From Geodermatophilus dictyosporus (GTDB lineage Bacteria; Actinomycetota; Actinomycetes; Mycobacteriales; Geodermatophilaceae), in NCBI RefSeq assembly GCF_900115505.1, contig NZ_FOWQ01000002.1:690673-754672 (forward strand): a stretch of 64,000 bases of DNA. The letters are read 5' to 3'. Positions 43,626 to 52,385 of this stretch are shown here, piece by piece; the first letter of the stretch is position 1; the number at the start of each line of letters is the position of its first letter. Below the pieces are notes generated by a model, which ran no database searches, was not told where the DNA came from, and was given only the letters and a program-made list of their open reading frames with translations. The position numbers and the translations under genes are program-made.

Positions 43626-43632
43626 ATGGTGA
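43540..43632 (+). CDS. Possible 30-residue leader peptide
   Basis: GTG with a well-placed AAGGAG 8 bp upstream opens a 30-codon frame (starts VSGLRARTGARR) whose TGA lies inside the first codons of the following membrane-protein gene, which has no clear ribosome site of its own. Translational coupling would explain the layout. Alternatively, chance. Confidence 0.3.
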   Translation: MSGLRARTGARRAPGATARVPTSGGRADGW

Positions 43633-44837
43633 CCGTCACCCGGCTCGCTCGCACGGTGGAGGTGCGGCTACCGGCGGGCGTGGCACGGGCCGGAGCCACC
43701 GTCAGACGCCGGGTGCGACTCGTCGCCGCGCTGCTCCCGCCGGTCGCCCGGGGTGCCCCCACCCGGCCGGTGAGCGAGTACAAGGCACCCTGCTACTGGC
43801 TCGACTACCGCTGCGGGTTCGTGCGCCGCGGGCTGCCGGGCGAGGTCCTGAGACGAGTCGCCGGGGGACCACCCACCCACCACGACGTGGAGCGGGCGGC
43901 GGCCGCCCTGGCGCGCGCGTCGGCCCTGTCGATCGTGCCCGTGGCGGTGGAGGTGGCCCTCCGCGCGCCGGAGAGGCTCCCGCGCGCGGTGGCGGCCGGG
44001 CTCCTCGTCTCCTCCCCGCTGACGTGCAGCCTCGCCCTGGGCGACGTGGGTCGGTACGACGCCGTCGGTGTGCTGGCGCTGGCCCTGCTGTCGACCGGCC
44101 GGGTGGTCTGGCTCCGGCTGCCGCTGCCGGTGAGCGCCGCCCTGCTCGCCGGGACCGTCGCCGGTGCCGTGGCCAGTGAGGAGTTCCTGCTCGCCGTGCT
44201 GGCGCCGACGGCCGTCGCCGCCGTCAGCCGTCTCGCCCGCGAGCGGCAGGCGAGCCGGACCGCGCGGCGGTGGCTCCTCGGGGGCGTCCTCGCGCCCGGC
44301 GCCCTCGTGGCCGGCGCCAGTCTCCTCGTGCCGGCGCCACGGGGGGCCGTCGCCGCCGCGCGGGCGCAGGCGGCCCGGGCCGGGGTGGGACCGCCCGGGG
44401 CCCTGGGGGACGCGCTGAGCGCGCTGGAGCGCGGCTACGTCGAGAACCTCGCCTTCTTCCGGCTGTTCCGGCCCGCCGCGGTGGGGCTGTCGTGGGGACT
44501 GTGGGCCGGGTGCCACCTCCTCACCGCGGGCGTGCTCGGGAGGCTGCTCGGCGCGGGGGCCGACGGCCGGCACCGCCGGGCGGCCACCGTCCACGCCCTC
44601 GTCGCCACCGTCCTGTCCACGGCGGGGGTCGACTTCCGCCGCTGGTGGGGGCTGGCGCTCACGGGTCTGCTCGCCACCCTCGTCCTCCTGGACCCACCAC
44701 GACCTGCCGAGCCGGTGTCCCGAACGGCGATCGTCGCCGCGCTGGCAACGGCGGCCGCCGGTGTCGCCCTCCGGGACGTCAGCGTCCACCCGTGGGGCGC
44801 CCCCCGCGTCGACCGGGCCCTGCCGGTGCGGACGTGA
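43626..44837 (+). CDS. Polytopic membrane protein, unknown (glycan island)
   Basis: 403 residues, about nine hydrophobic segments. The N-terminal motif WLDYRCGFVRRGLPGEVLRR resembles a conserved DYxxGFxRRGL pattern of uncharacterised membrane proteins in polysaccharide loci. The middle has DVGRYDAVG, and a late segment reads DFRRWWGLAL. It could be a GT-C type enzyme or a polymerase/flippase, but I cannot assign it. The gene uses AGA, CGA and AGG codons that are scarce in neighbours outside the island. Its stop overlaps the PAP2 remnant start (GTGA). Confidence 0.7.
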   Translation: MVTVTRLARTVEVRLPAGVARAGATVRRRVRLVAALLPPVARGAPTRPVSEYKAPCYWLDYRCGFVRRGLPGEVLRRVAGGPPTHHDVERAAAALARASALSIVPVAVEVALRAPERLPRAVAAGLLVSSPLTCSLALGDVGRYDAVGVLALALLSTGRVVWLRLPLPVSAALLAGTVAGAVASEEFLLAVLAPTAVAAVSRLARERQASRTARRWLLGGVLAPGALVAGASLLVPAPRGAVAAARAQAARAGVGPPGALGDALSALERGYVENLAFFRLFRPAAVGLSWGLWAGCHLLTAGVLGRLLGAGADGRHRRAATVHALVATVLSTAGVDFRRWWGLALTGLLATLVLLDPPRPAEPVSRTAIVAALATAAAGVALRDVSVHPWGAPRVDRALPVRT

Positions 44838-45145
44838 GGTCCGCGGACGGCTCGGGAGGCGACCGTCGCACGTCCCGGGAGAGGCGGAGGGTGCTCGCCG
44901 TGCAGCGACGGACCATCGGCCCCAGGACCCGCCCGGCAGCCACGCTGCTCAGCCGAGCGGGAGAGCACGCCGCCGCCTGGGTCGTGATCGGCCTCGTCGG
45001 TGCGGCACTGGACGCCCGGCGCCGGCGCCGGCGGGGCGAGGCGGTCCTGGGCGTGCACCTCCCCTCCGACGTCCTGTCGGGCACGGCGCTCGGCGGTGCC
45101 GTGGCCGCCCCGACACGGATCAGCCGCCGGACGGACGCACGGTGA
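44834..45145 (+). pseudogene. Internally deleted PAP2 phosphatase (Rv3807c-like)
   Basis: An open frame of 103 codons. Its middle reads TLLSRAGEHAAAWVVIGLVG, the N-terminus of the PAP2 protein that sits next to UbiA in mycobacteria. The frame then jumps directly to GVHLPSDVLSGTALGG, the third PAP2 motif. Motifs 1 (KxxxxxxRP) and 2 (SGH), and several TM helices, are missing; intact relatives have about 165-230 residues. Start and stop overlaps with both neighbours are preserved, so it may still be translated to keep coupling. Confidence 0.7.
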
Positions 45146-46008
45146 GCCCGCTCGCTGCCCTGGGACGGACGGCGCGGCCGCACCAGTGGACCAAGAACGT
45201 CCTCGTCCTCGCGCCGCTGCTCCCCGGCGGCCAGTTGCTGAGCTGGTCGGCCGTGGCCGGAGCGGGGATCGCCTTCGTCTCCTTCTGCCTCGCCGCATCG
45301 GGCGTCTACGTCCTCAACGACGTCCTCGACGCCGAGGCCGACCGCGCGCATCCCGTCAAGCGGGGACGGCCGGTCGCGTCCGGTGACCTCTCGCCGCGCA
45401 CGGCAGTCGCCTCCGCGGTGCTCTTCCTGGTGGCGGCCCTGCTCATGGCGGTGGCCGCGCGGCCCGAACTGGTCCTCGTCGTCGCCGTCTACGAGGCCAT
45501 CCAGGTCGCCTACTGCCTGGGGATGAAGCACGAGCCGGTGCTCGAGCTGGCGAGTGTCGCCAGCGGGTTCCTGCTCCGCGCGCTGGCGGGTGGCGTGGCC
45601 GGGGGCATCCCGCTGTCGCAGTGGTTCCTCATGACCGCGGCCTTCGGGTCGCTGTTCATGGCGGCCGGCAAACGCTACGCCGAGAGCCGGCTCGGCGAGC
45701 GCACGGGGATGCCCGTGCGCCGGGTGGTCGAGCGGTACACCTCCAGTTACCTGCGGTTCGTGTGGACGCTGTCGGGCACCGCCGTGGTGGTGACCTACTC
45801 ACTGTGGGCGTTCGAGGTCGGTCAGCGCACGAACTCGACGTGGCCCGTGGCCTCCCTCGTCCCGTTCGTGCTGGCGATCCTGCGGTTCGCCATCGACGTC
45901 GACGCGGGTGTCGCCGAGGCGCCGGACCGGATGGTGGTCCGGGACCGCGTCCTGTTCCTGCTCGGCGGGGTCTGGGTCGCGACCCTGGCGGCGGCCGTCT
46001 ACACCTGA
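45142..46008 (+). CDS. ubiA: Decaprenyl-phosphate phosphoribosyltransferase (UbiA family)
   Basis: 288 residues, about eight TM helices. RPHQWTKNVLVLAPLL and the Asp-rich site NDVLDAEADRAHPVKRGRP (59-77) fit the DPPR synthase (Rv3806c) branch, where PRPP and decaprenyl phosphate are joined; the HPxKRxRP form separates it from quinone prenyltransferases. First step of decaprenyl-phosphoryl-arabinose synthesis, continued by DprE1 and DprE2 encoded on the opposite strand next door. Confidence 0.92.
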   Translation: MSPLAALGRTARPHQWTKNVLVLAPLLPGGQLLSWSAVAGAGIAFVSFCLAASGVYVLNDVLDAEADRAHPVKRGRPVASGDLSPRTAVASAVLFLVAALLMAVAARPELVLVVAVYEAIQVAYCLGMKHEPVLELASVASGFLLRALAGGVAGGIPLSQWFLMTAAFGSLFMAAGKRYAESRLGERTGMPVRRVVERYTSSYLRFVWTLSGTAVVVTYSLWAFEVGQRTNSTWPVASLVPFVLAILRFAIDVDAGVAEAPDRMVVRDRVLFLLGGVWVATLAAAVYT

Positions 46009-46011
46009 GCG

Positions 46012-46035
46012 GCCTCGTCAGCCGGCTGACGAGGC
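46012..46035. terminator. 24-bp palindrome between convergent genes
   Basis: GCCTCGTCAGCC and its exact complement sit head to head (12-bp arms) between the ubiA stop and the dprE2 stop. As RNA it gives a 10-bp stem with a 4-base loop on either strand. Confidence 0.7.
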
Positions 46036-46036
46036 G

Positions 46037-46792
46037 TCAGACGGGGAGCCGCCGGAACAGCGGGGACGGCAACGACCGCAACACGACCATCACCAGCCGC
46101 AGCACGGCGGGTGCGTAGACCACGTCCCGGTGCGCCCGCCAGGCCCTGACGACCACCCGGGCGACGGCGTCCTGGTCGACGGCGAGCGGGGCGGCCGGCA
46201 ACCCCTCGGTCATCCTGGTCCGCACGAACCCGGGCCGGGCGACGAGCACCGAGACCCCCGCCGGCCGGAGCGCCTCCCGCAGGCCGGTGTAGAAGTCGTC
46301 CATGCCGGCCTTGGTCGCCCCGTAGACGAAGTTGGACCGTCGCGGACGCTGCCCCGCGACGCTGCTCAGCGCGATGATCCCCCCTCGTCCCTGGGCGGAC
46401 AGGTGCCGGGCCAGCTCGACCCCGACCGAGACCGAAGCCGTGAAGTTCACCTGTGTCAGGCGTACCGCCGCCTCGTGGTCCTGCCACGCCCGTTCCTGGT
46501 CCCCGAGCACCCCGAAGGCCACGACGGCGACGTCGACGTCCCCGTCGGCGAAGGCCCGCTCGAGCACCTGCGGGTGGGACGCGGGGTCCTCCGCGTCGAA
46601 CGGCAGCACGGTGACGTCGTGGCCGGCGGCGCGCAACCCGCTTCCGGCGGCGTCGAGCCGCGGGCCCGGCCGCCCGGCGAGCACGGCGTGGACCGGGCGC
46701 CCCCCGGCCAGCTCGCGCAGCACCGCGAGCCCGATCTCCGACGTGCCACCGAGCAGCAGGACCCGCTGGACGTTCCCCACCGCGTCGATCAC
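46037..46792 (-). CDS. dprE2: Decaprenylphosphoryl-2-keto-ribose reductase
   Basis: 251 residues, short-chain dehydrogenase. The cofactor motif GGTSEIG (15-21) and the catalytic pair YGATK (157-161) with Ser143/144 are intact. It reduces the 2-keto intermediate made by DprE1 to decaprenyl-phosphoryl-arabinose. Assignment rests on the sequence type plus direct coupling: its GTG overlaps the dprE1 stop. Confidence 0.93.
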   Translation of the reverse strand: MIDAVGNVQRVLLLGGTSEIGLAVLRELAGGRPVHAVLAGRPGPRLDAAGSGLRAAGHDVTVLPFDAEDPASHPQVLERAFADGDVDVAVVAFGVLGDQERAWQDHEAAVRLTQVNFTASVSVGVELARHLSAQGRGGIIALSSVAGQRPRRSNFVYGATKAGMDDFYTGLREALRPAGVSVLVARPGFVRTRMTEGLPAAPLAVDQDAVARVVVRAWRAHRDVVYAPAVLRLVMVVLRSLPSPLFRRLPV

Positions 46793-48129
46793 AGGTCCAG
46801 CCTCCTGGCCAGGTCGGAACGGAAGTGGCGGTGCGGGTCCACCCTGTCACGCACGGCCCGGAACTCCGCCACCCGCGGGTACATGGCGTGCACCGTCCGG
46901 GCCGTGGCCCGCGAGTCCTTGGCGAGGTAGAGCCGCCCGCCGGCGTCCAGGACGCTGCGGTCCAGGTCGTCCAGCAGCTCCCCGAGGCCACCGCCCACGG
47001 GGATGTCGAGGGCGAGCGTCCAGCCCGGCGCGGGGAAGGACAGCGGTCCCGGGTTGCCCGTGCCGAAGCGCTTGAGGACGGCGAGGAAGGAGGCGGTGCC
47101 GGCGTCCGACAGCCGCCGCACGACGTCCCGCAACGCCTGTTCCTCGCCGAAGGGCACCACGAACTGGTACTGCAGGAAGCCACGCGGCCCGTAGATCCTG
47201 TTCCAGTCCTCGACAGCGTCCAGCGGGTGGAAGAACTGGCCGAGGCCCTGGACGTCCCGGCGGACCCGGCGCGGCGCCTTGCGGAACCACAGCTCGTTGA
47301 AGGCGCGCACCGTCAGGCCGTTGAGCAGGCGGGGCGGGCAGACGTCGGGGACGGTCAACCGGGTGCTGGGCCGGAACACCAGCGGTGCTCGCTGCAGGGA
47401 CCGCGGGAGCTCCGCCACGCGCGCCGAGCGTCCACGGGTGATGACCGACCGGCCCAGCGCGCTCCCGCGCGCGAGGCAGTCGATCCACGCCACCGAGTGC
47501 GGATAGCGGTGGTCGTCGGCCTCCAGGCGGGCCATGAGGTCGTCCAGGTCGCGTGCCCGCTCGGTGTCGACGACGTAGTGAGCGCTCTCCACGTGGGACA
47601 TCCGGAGCAGCACGCGCAGGACGAGCCCCGTGAGGCCCATGCCCCCGGCCGTCGCCCAGAACAGCTGCGGGTCCGACTCCCGTGAGACGGAGCGGACCAC
47701 GCCATCGGCGGTCAGCAGGTCGAGCGACTCGACGTGGTCGCAGAAGCTCCCCGCGGCGTGGTGGTTCTTGCCGTGGATGTCGGCGGCGACGGCCCCACCC
47801 ACGGTGACCTGACGCGTACCGGGTGACACCGGGACCATCAGGCCCAGGGGGAGCAGGTGCTGCATCAGGTGGTCCAGCGAGGCGCCGGCCTCGACGAGCA
47901 CCCGTCCGCTGGGGACGTCGACCGACAGGACCCGGGAGCGCGACGTCATGTCGAGCACGGCCCCGCCGCCGTTCTGGGCGGGGTCGCCGTAGGAACGGCC
48001 GAGGCCGCGCGCGATGACCCCGCGGACCGGAGCGCCGGCCACTGCCTCGGCCAGCTGGTCGTCCTCGCCCGCGGCCCGGACGACGGCCACGGAGGGCGCG
48101 GTCCGTCCCCACCCCGCGAGCGCCGTCAC
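46789..48129 (-). CDS. dprE1: Decaprenylphosphoryl-beta-D-ribose oxidase
   Basis: 446 residues, close to the mycobacterial 461. FAD-binding region RGLGRSYGDPAQNGGG, IHGKNHHAAGSFCDHVESLD, substrate region QFFHPLDAVEDWNRIYGPRG and the active-site Lys in LAKDSR (K404, Lys418 in M. tuberculosis). At the position of Cys387, the covalent target of benzothiazinones, the sequence is PGWTLALDIP with Ala373. The Tyr314 equivalent is Phe300. Oxidises the ribose 2'-OH at the membrane. GTG 48129; cotranscribed with dprE2. Confidence 0.95.
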   Translation of the reverse strand: MTALAGWGRTAPSVAVVRAAGEDDQLAEAVAGAPVRGVIARGLGRSYGDPAQNGGGAVLDMTSRSRVLSVDVPSGRVLVEAGASLDHLMQHLLPLGLMVPVSPGTRQVTVGGAVAADIHGKNHHAAGSFCDHVESLDLLTADGVVRSVSRESDPQLFWATAGGMGLTGLVLRVLLRMSHVESAHYVVDTERARDLDDLMARLEADDHRYPHSVAWIDCLARGSALGRSVITRGRSARVAELPRSLQRAPLVFRPSTRLTVPDVCPPRLLNGLTVRAFNELWFRKAPRRVRRDVQGLGQFFHPLDAVEDWNRIYGPRGFLQYQFVVPFGEEQALRDVVRRLSDAGTASFLAVLKRFGTGNPGPLSFPAPGWTLALDIPVGGGLGELLDDLDRSVLDAGGRLYLAKDSRATARTVHAMYPRVAEFRAVRDRVDPHRHFRSDLARRLDL

Positions 48130-48164
48130 CAGGACAGCGTAGTGAGACGGCGGGGACCCGCCGG

Positions 48165-48539
48165 TCAGGGGACGGGGGACCGCCGCCGCCAGCGCGTCAG
48201 CACGACGGCGTAGGACAGGAGGGCGATGCCCGTCGCGACCAGCCAGGCCGCCCTCTCGTACTCGGCCGGGTAGAGGACGTCGTGCAGGTAGTGCGCGATG
48301 AAGCTCCCCTCGTACGGCACCCGGCCGCCGACCTCGAGCAGCCACTTCTCCAGGGTGGTGAGGGGGCAGGTGAAGCCGGCCAGCGTCACGTAGGCCGAGT
48401 AGAGGGTCGTCGCGATGCTCGGCCACAGCCAGGCAAGTCTGCGCAGCGCCAGGAACCCGCCGAACACGATGTAGGCCAGGAAGCCCAGGTGCCCCACGGC
48501 GACCAGCACCGCGGCCACCACAGCCAGCCCGCTCGCCAC
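48165..48539 (-). CDS. DUF2784 membrane protein
   Basis: 124 residues, about four TM helices. GHLGFLAYIVFGGFLALRRL and the central FTCPLTTLEKWLLE match DUF2784, whose hallmark is the CPLTxLE segment; FIAHYLHDVLYP follows as usual. Function unknown. It ends 36 bp before dprE1 on the same strand, so it may share its transcript. GTG start. Confidence 0.85.
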   Translation of the reverse strand: MASGLAVVAAVLVAVGHLGFLAYIVFGGFLALRRLAWLWPSIATTLYSAYVTLAGFTCPLTTLEKWLLEVGGRVPYEGSFIAHYLHDVLYPAEYERAAWLVATGIALLSYAVVLTRWRRRSPVP

Positions 48540-48639
48540 GTGGCGAGCATAGGACTCGGGCGACCTGCCGCACCGGGACTGCCGCGACCGGGCGGTGGGC
48601 GGGGCGGTGCGGCGCGGCGGTCCGCGGTTGGATGGGGCC

Positions 48640-50166
48640 GTGGCCTCGCCTGCGGTCCGGGACGTCGAGCCCGCCCCCTCCCCCCGGCGCTCCACCCGGC
48701 GGTTCCTCGTCCCGCTGTGCCTGGCCGTGGTGCTCGCCCGCGCGACGTACGTGCTCAGGCCGCTGCGGAACGACGAGGGCGGCTACCTGCTGGCGGCCCG
48801 GCAGTGGCACACCGGCGGCGAGTTCCTGTACGGCGACTACTTCGTCGACCGCCCGCCGCTGCTCATGCTGGTCTTCAGGATCGCCGCGCTCACCGAGTGG
48901 GACCAGGCGATCCGCGTCCTCGCCATCCCGTTCGTCCTCCTGTTCGTCCTCGCCGGCTGGCGTGCCGGCACGCTGCTGGCCGGCCCGGCCGGCGGGCGGT
49001 GGGCCGCCGTGGTGGCCGCCGGGATCACGTGCTCCCCGGCGCTGGCGGCGGAGCAGGCGGACGGCGAGCTGTTCGGGGCCGCACTGGTGATGGTGGCACT
49101 CGCGCTGGCCCTGTCCGCGTGGCACGCCGACTCCGCCCCCCACCGGTTCGGGTGGGCCGTCGCCGCCGGCGCGGTCGCCGCGGCCGCACCGCTGGTCAAG
49201 CAGAACCTGCTGGAGGGCCTGCTCCTGCTCGCCGGCCTGGTGGTGTCCGGGTGGTGGGGTCGGGGCGCGGACCGCCGCCGCGCCCTCCTCGTCGGAGGGG
49301 GGAGCCTCCTGGGCGCGCTGTTCCCCTGTGCGCTGTCCTGGCTGTGGCTGAGGGCCGCCCGGATCGAACCGGCCGACGCGTGGCACGACCTCGTCGGTTC
49401 GCGTGGTGTCGCGTTCGACGTCCTCTGGTCGACCGGTCCCGACGACTCGCTCCGCAGGGTGGGGCTGCTGCTGGTCCTGGGCACGGTCACGGGCCTCCTG
49501 CCGATCGTGGCCACCTGGCTGCTCACCGCGCGCCGCGGCCCGCGGCAGGGGTCGGCCGAGGGGAGGGTCCTCACCCTGCTCCTCGTGTGCGGGGTCGTGG
49601 GCATCGCGTCGGGTGGCGCCTACTGGCCTCCCTACCTGCTGCAGCTCGCGCCGGCGGCCGTCCTCGCCGCGGGTGCGCTGGCTCCGTCGACCTCCCGCCC
49701 CGGCGCCTGGATGCGGGGCTGCTGCCGGCTGGTGGCCGCCGCTGCCGTCGTCGGCACCCTGGTCTCGGGCGCGGTCTACGCCACCGTCCCGTCGGCCTGG
49801 TCCAGCCAGCGGACCGGCGAGTGGCTGGCCGACTCGAAGGCGGTGGGCGACACGGGGTTCGTGGCGTACGGGCTCCCCTCCGTCCTGGAGACCGCGGACG
49901 TGCCGTCGCCCTACCCCCACCTGTGGAGCGCGGCGATGCGCACGCTCGACCCCGACCAGACCCGCCTGCGGGCCACCCTGGCCGGGCCCGGTGCGCCGTC
50001 GTGGGTCGTCCAGGTCAACGGCCTGAACGCGTGGGGCATCGACGAGGACTCGCGGCTGCGGGACCTGCTGCACCAGCGCTACCGGGTCGTCGCCGAGGTC
50101 TGCGGCCACCCGGTGTGGCTGCGCCAGGACCTGACCCGGGAACTCGCGCCACCCCCGCCCTGCTGA
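48640..50166 (+). CDS. GT-C glycosyltransferase (ArnT/GT39-like)
   Basis: 508 residues, about 10-11 TM helices with a long N-terminal extracytoplasmic loop. RNDEGGYLLAARQW and YGDYFVDRPPLLMLVFR are the acidic loop and following motif of polyprenyl-phosphate-dependent GT-C transferases. The C-terminal extracytoplasmic domain (about 390-508) is soluble. It probably transfers a sugar from a polyprenyl phosphate donor, perhaps arabinose given its position beside dprE1. GTG start; divergent from the DUF2784 gene. Confidence 0.8.
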   Translation: MASPAVRDVEPAPSPRRSTRRFLVPLCLAVVLARATYVLRPLRNDEGGYLLAARQWHTGGEFLYGDYFVDRPPLLMLVFRIAALTEWDQAIRVLAIPFVLLFVLAGWRAGTLLAGPAGGRWAAVVAAGITCSPALAAEQADGELFGAALVMVALALALSAWHADSAPHRFGWAVAAGAVAAAAPLVKQNLLEGLLLLAGLVVSGWWGRGADRRRALLVGGGSLLGALFPCALSWLWLRAARIEPADAWHDLVGSRGVAFDVLWSTGPDDSLRRVGLLLVLGTVTGLLPIVATWLLTARRGPRQGSAEGRVLTLLLVCGVVGIASGGAYWPPYLLQLAPAAVLAAGALAPSTSRPGAWMRGCCRLVAAAAVVGTLVSGAVYATVPSAWSSQRTGEWLADSKAVGDTGFVAYGLPSVLETADVPSPYPHLWSAAMRTLDPDQTRLRATLAGPGAPSWVVQVNGLNAWGIDEDSRLRDLLHQRYRVVAEVCGHPVWLRQDLTRELAPPPPC

Positions 50167-50199
50167 CGACCCGGAGGCCGCCCACCACCGTGCCGACGG

Positions 50200-50790
50200 T
50201 CAGCCGGGCGCGTGCGGCGGGGAGACGGCCGGCGGCTGCAGGGCCGGCCGCCGGGCCCGCGTCAGCGCCGCCGCCTTGGCGCCGTAGTCCAGCCCGGTGA
50301 GCACCGTCCAGGCGACGGTCAGCACGACCACGGCGGTCAGCACCGCCGTCCACTCCGGCGCCGCGAGCGCCAGCACGATCATCGTCGTCTGTGCTGCCGT
50401 CTTCAGCTTGCCGCCGCGGCTCGCCGGGATGACGCCGTGCTGCAGCACGGTGAGCCGGAGGACCGTGACCGCCACCTCGCGCGCGAGGACCACCACGGTC
50501 GCCCACCAGGGGACGAGGTCGCGAGCGGACAGGCAGACCAGCGCCGTGGCGACCAGCGCCTTGTCGGCGATCGGGTCGACCAGGGCGCCGAAGTCCGTGC
50601 ACTGGCCCCACCGGCGTGCCAGCCAGCCGTCCGCGAGGTCGGTGAGCGACGCGGCCGCGAACAGGGCGAGGGCGACCCACCGGCCCCCGGGCGTGTCCCC
50701 CGCGACGGCGAGGACCGCGCCGAGGAAGGGAACCGCGAGCAGGCGCAGTCCGGTGAGGGCGTTGGGGAGCGTCCACATCCCGCGGGTCAC
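50200..50790 (-). CDS. pgsA: CDP-alcohol phosphatidyltransferase, PgsA-like
   Basis: 196 residues, about six TM helices. The family signature DGWLARRWGQCTDFGALVDP (DGxxARxxxxxxxxGxxxDxxxD) is complete, and MWTLPNALTGLRLLAVP is the typical PGP-synthase start. It joins CDP-diacylglycerol to an alcohol, most likely glycerol 3-phosphate. GTG 50790 overlaps the stop of the AftB-like gene by 4 bp; ATG 50778 is an alternative. Another alcohol acceptor is possible in this glycan context. Confidence 0.85.
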   Translation of the reverse strand: MTRGMWTLPNALTGLRLLAVPFLGAVLAVAGDTPGGRWVALALFAAASLTDLADGWLARRWGQCTDFGALVDPIADKALVATALVCLSARDLVPWWATVVVLAREVAVTVLRLTVLQHGVIPASRGGKLKTAAQTTMIVLALAAPEWTAVLTAVVVLTVAWTVLTGLDYGAKAAALTRARRPALQPPAVSPPHAPG

Positions 50791-52304
50791 CGCTGGAAGA
50801 CCATGAGGTGGTACCCGCAGGAGGCGCGGGGTCCGGTGGCCACGTGCGCGAGGCGGTACGCCGACGTGGCCGGGTGTTCGTGGATCGCCTGCTCGGTCGG
50901 GTAGTAGCCGACGAACCGCTCGCTGTCCCGGCTGGCGAGCACCAGGACGTCGGGAGCGCGGTCGTGCACGAGGTCCGCGCGCTCCCGGAACGGCAGCCGG
51001 CCCGTCTCCTGGATCAGCGACTCGTTGAGGAAGAAGTTGTCGACCACGGACCGCCCCTCGGCACGGGCCGGCACGAGGCCCGCGTCGGAGATGGCGAAGG
51101 AGGTGTCCGGCGGGGTCGTCCGCAGCCAGTCGAGCGCCGACTCCCGGGCACCGACCCGGCAGTCCGTGTAGCGCTCCTGCCAGGCGGCCACGCTCCGGAC
51201 GTCGCCCGGGGGCAGCGCCAGGACGAGGAGTCCTGCGACGGCGGCCCCGAGGACCGGCACCAGGCCCCGGCCGCGATGCCCGGCGAGTGCCTGGAGTCCG
51301 GCACCGATCGCGACCGCCGCCAGCAGCGCGACGAGCGGCCACACCGGCATGAAGAAGCGGCTGTAGGCGTTCGCGCTGTCCAGCGTGCCGATCGACCCCA
51401 GCCCGTAGAGGACGGGCGGGACCGCGAGCAGCCGCGCCCGGCCCCTGAGGACGACGGCACCCACCACGGCCAGCAGCGTGGGCAGAAGCGCCTGCTGGAG
51501 GAACTTCTCCAGGACCGTGAGCGCGTCGCCCGCGCCGGACTTGTAGACGACGGAGTTGGGGAGCAGGTGCCCGTAGATGCCCAGCCGGGCGACCTCGAGC
51601 ACGACCTGCGAGCAGACCGGGACGCCGCCCAGCACCAGGACCCGCCGCAGCGCACGCCGGCGGGTCGCCGCCCGGAACAGGCCCGGGACCTCGCCGACCG
51701 CCACCACGGCCGCCGCCACGGCGAGTCCCTCCGGGCGCAGCCAGGGCAGCACGGCGAACGCCGCGGCGGCACGGAGGACCCTCCCGCCGTCCCGCCGGGC
51801 GACCTCGAGCGTGCCCACGGTGACGGCGAAGGCCACCAGGAGCGTCTCGAGACCGCCGACGGCCCACAGGGCGAAGGGCGCGCTGCAGGCGGTGAGCACC
51901 GAGGCGATCCGGGCCGCGGACTCCCCCACGACCGGGCGTCCGGCGACGTAGACGGCCACCACGCAGGCGAGGCCGCCGACCACGCCGAGCACGCGGGCCG
52001 CCGCGGGAGCGGACCCGCCGGCCCAGGAGACGAGCGCTTCGACGGCGACGAGGAGCGGGTTGCTGAAGCCCTCGACCCGCGGGCCGCCCGGGTTCCAGAC
52101 GAACCCCTCGCCGGCCGCGAGGTTCTCCGCGTAGCGCACCGAGATCCAGGCGTCGTCGGTGAGGAACCCGCGGAACAGCCAGCAGAGCGCGAGGTGGACG
52201 ACCGCGGACAGGCCCACCACGACCCACCCGGAGCCCGGCCACGCCCAGCGGCGACGCCCGTGACGAGACGACGGCGTCTCGACCGGTAGGCTGATCGTCC
52301 CCAC
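50787..52304 (-). CDS. AftB-like arabinofuranosyltransferase (GT-C)
   Basis: 505 residues, about ten TM helices. The N-terminal loop FLTDDAWISVRYAENLAAGE followed by GFVWNPGGPRVEGFSNPL matches the AftB-type pattern (DD, RYxxNLxxGxGxVxNPGxxVEGxSNP). The C-terminal half is an extracytoplasmic domain with TSFAISDAGLVPA. In mycobacteria AftB adds terminal beta-1,2-arabinofuranose from decaprenyl-phosphoryl-arabinose. The donor pathway is encoded nearby, which supports the role, but acceptor specificity is unknown. GTG start. Confidence 0.8.
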   Translation of the reverse strand: MGTISLPVETPSSRHGRRRWAWPGSGWVVVGLSAVVHLALCWLFRGFLTDDAWISVRYAENLAAGEGFVWNPGGPRVEGFSNPLLVAVEALVSWAGGSAPAAARVLGVVGGLACVVAVYVAGRPVVGESAARIASVLTACSAPFALWAVGGLETLLVAFAVTVGTLEVARRDGGRVLRAAAAFAVLPWLRPEGLAVAAAVVAVGEVPGLFRAATRRRALRRVLVLGGVPVCSQVVLEVARLGIYGHLLPNSVVYKSGAGDALTVLEKFLQQALLPTLLAVVGAVVLRGRARLLAVPPVLYGLGSIGTLDSANAYSRFFMPVWPLVALLAAVAIGAGLQALAGHRGRGLVPVLGAAVAGLLVLALPPGDVRSVAAWQERYTDCRVGARESALDWLRTTPPDTSFAISDAGLVPARAEGRSVVDNFFLNESLIQETGRLPFRERADLVHDRAPDVLVLASRDSERFVGYYPTEQAIHEHPATSAYRLAHVATGPRASCGYHLMVFQR

Positions 52305-52385
52305 AGCGCTCCGTTCCGGGTGGCCTGGACGGCGGATTCGGACGACGACGTGTGCTGGCCGACGACCCAGAGAAGATAGCCGCCC

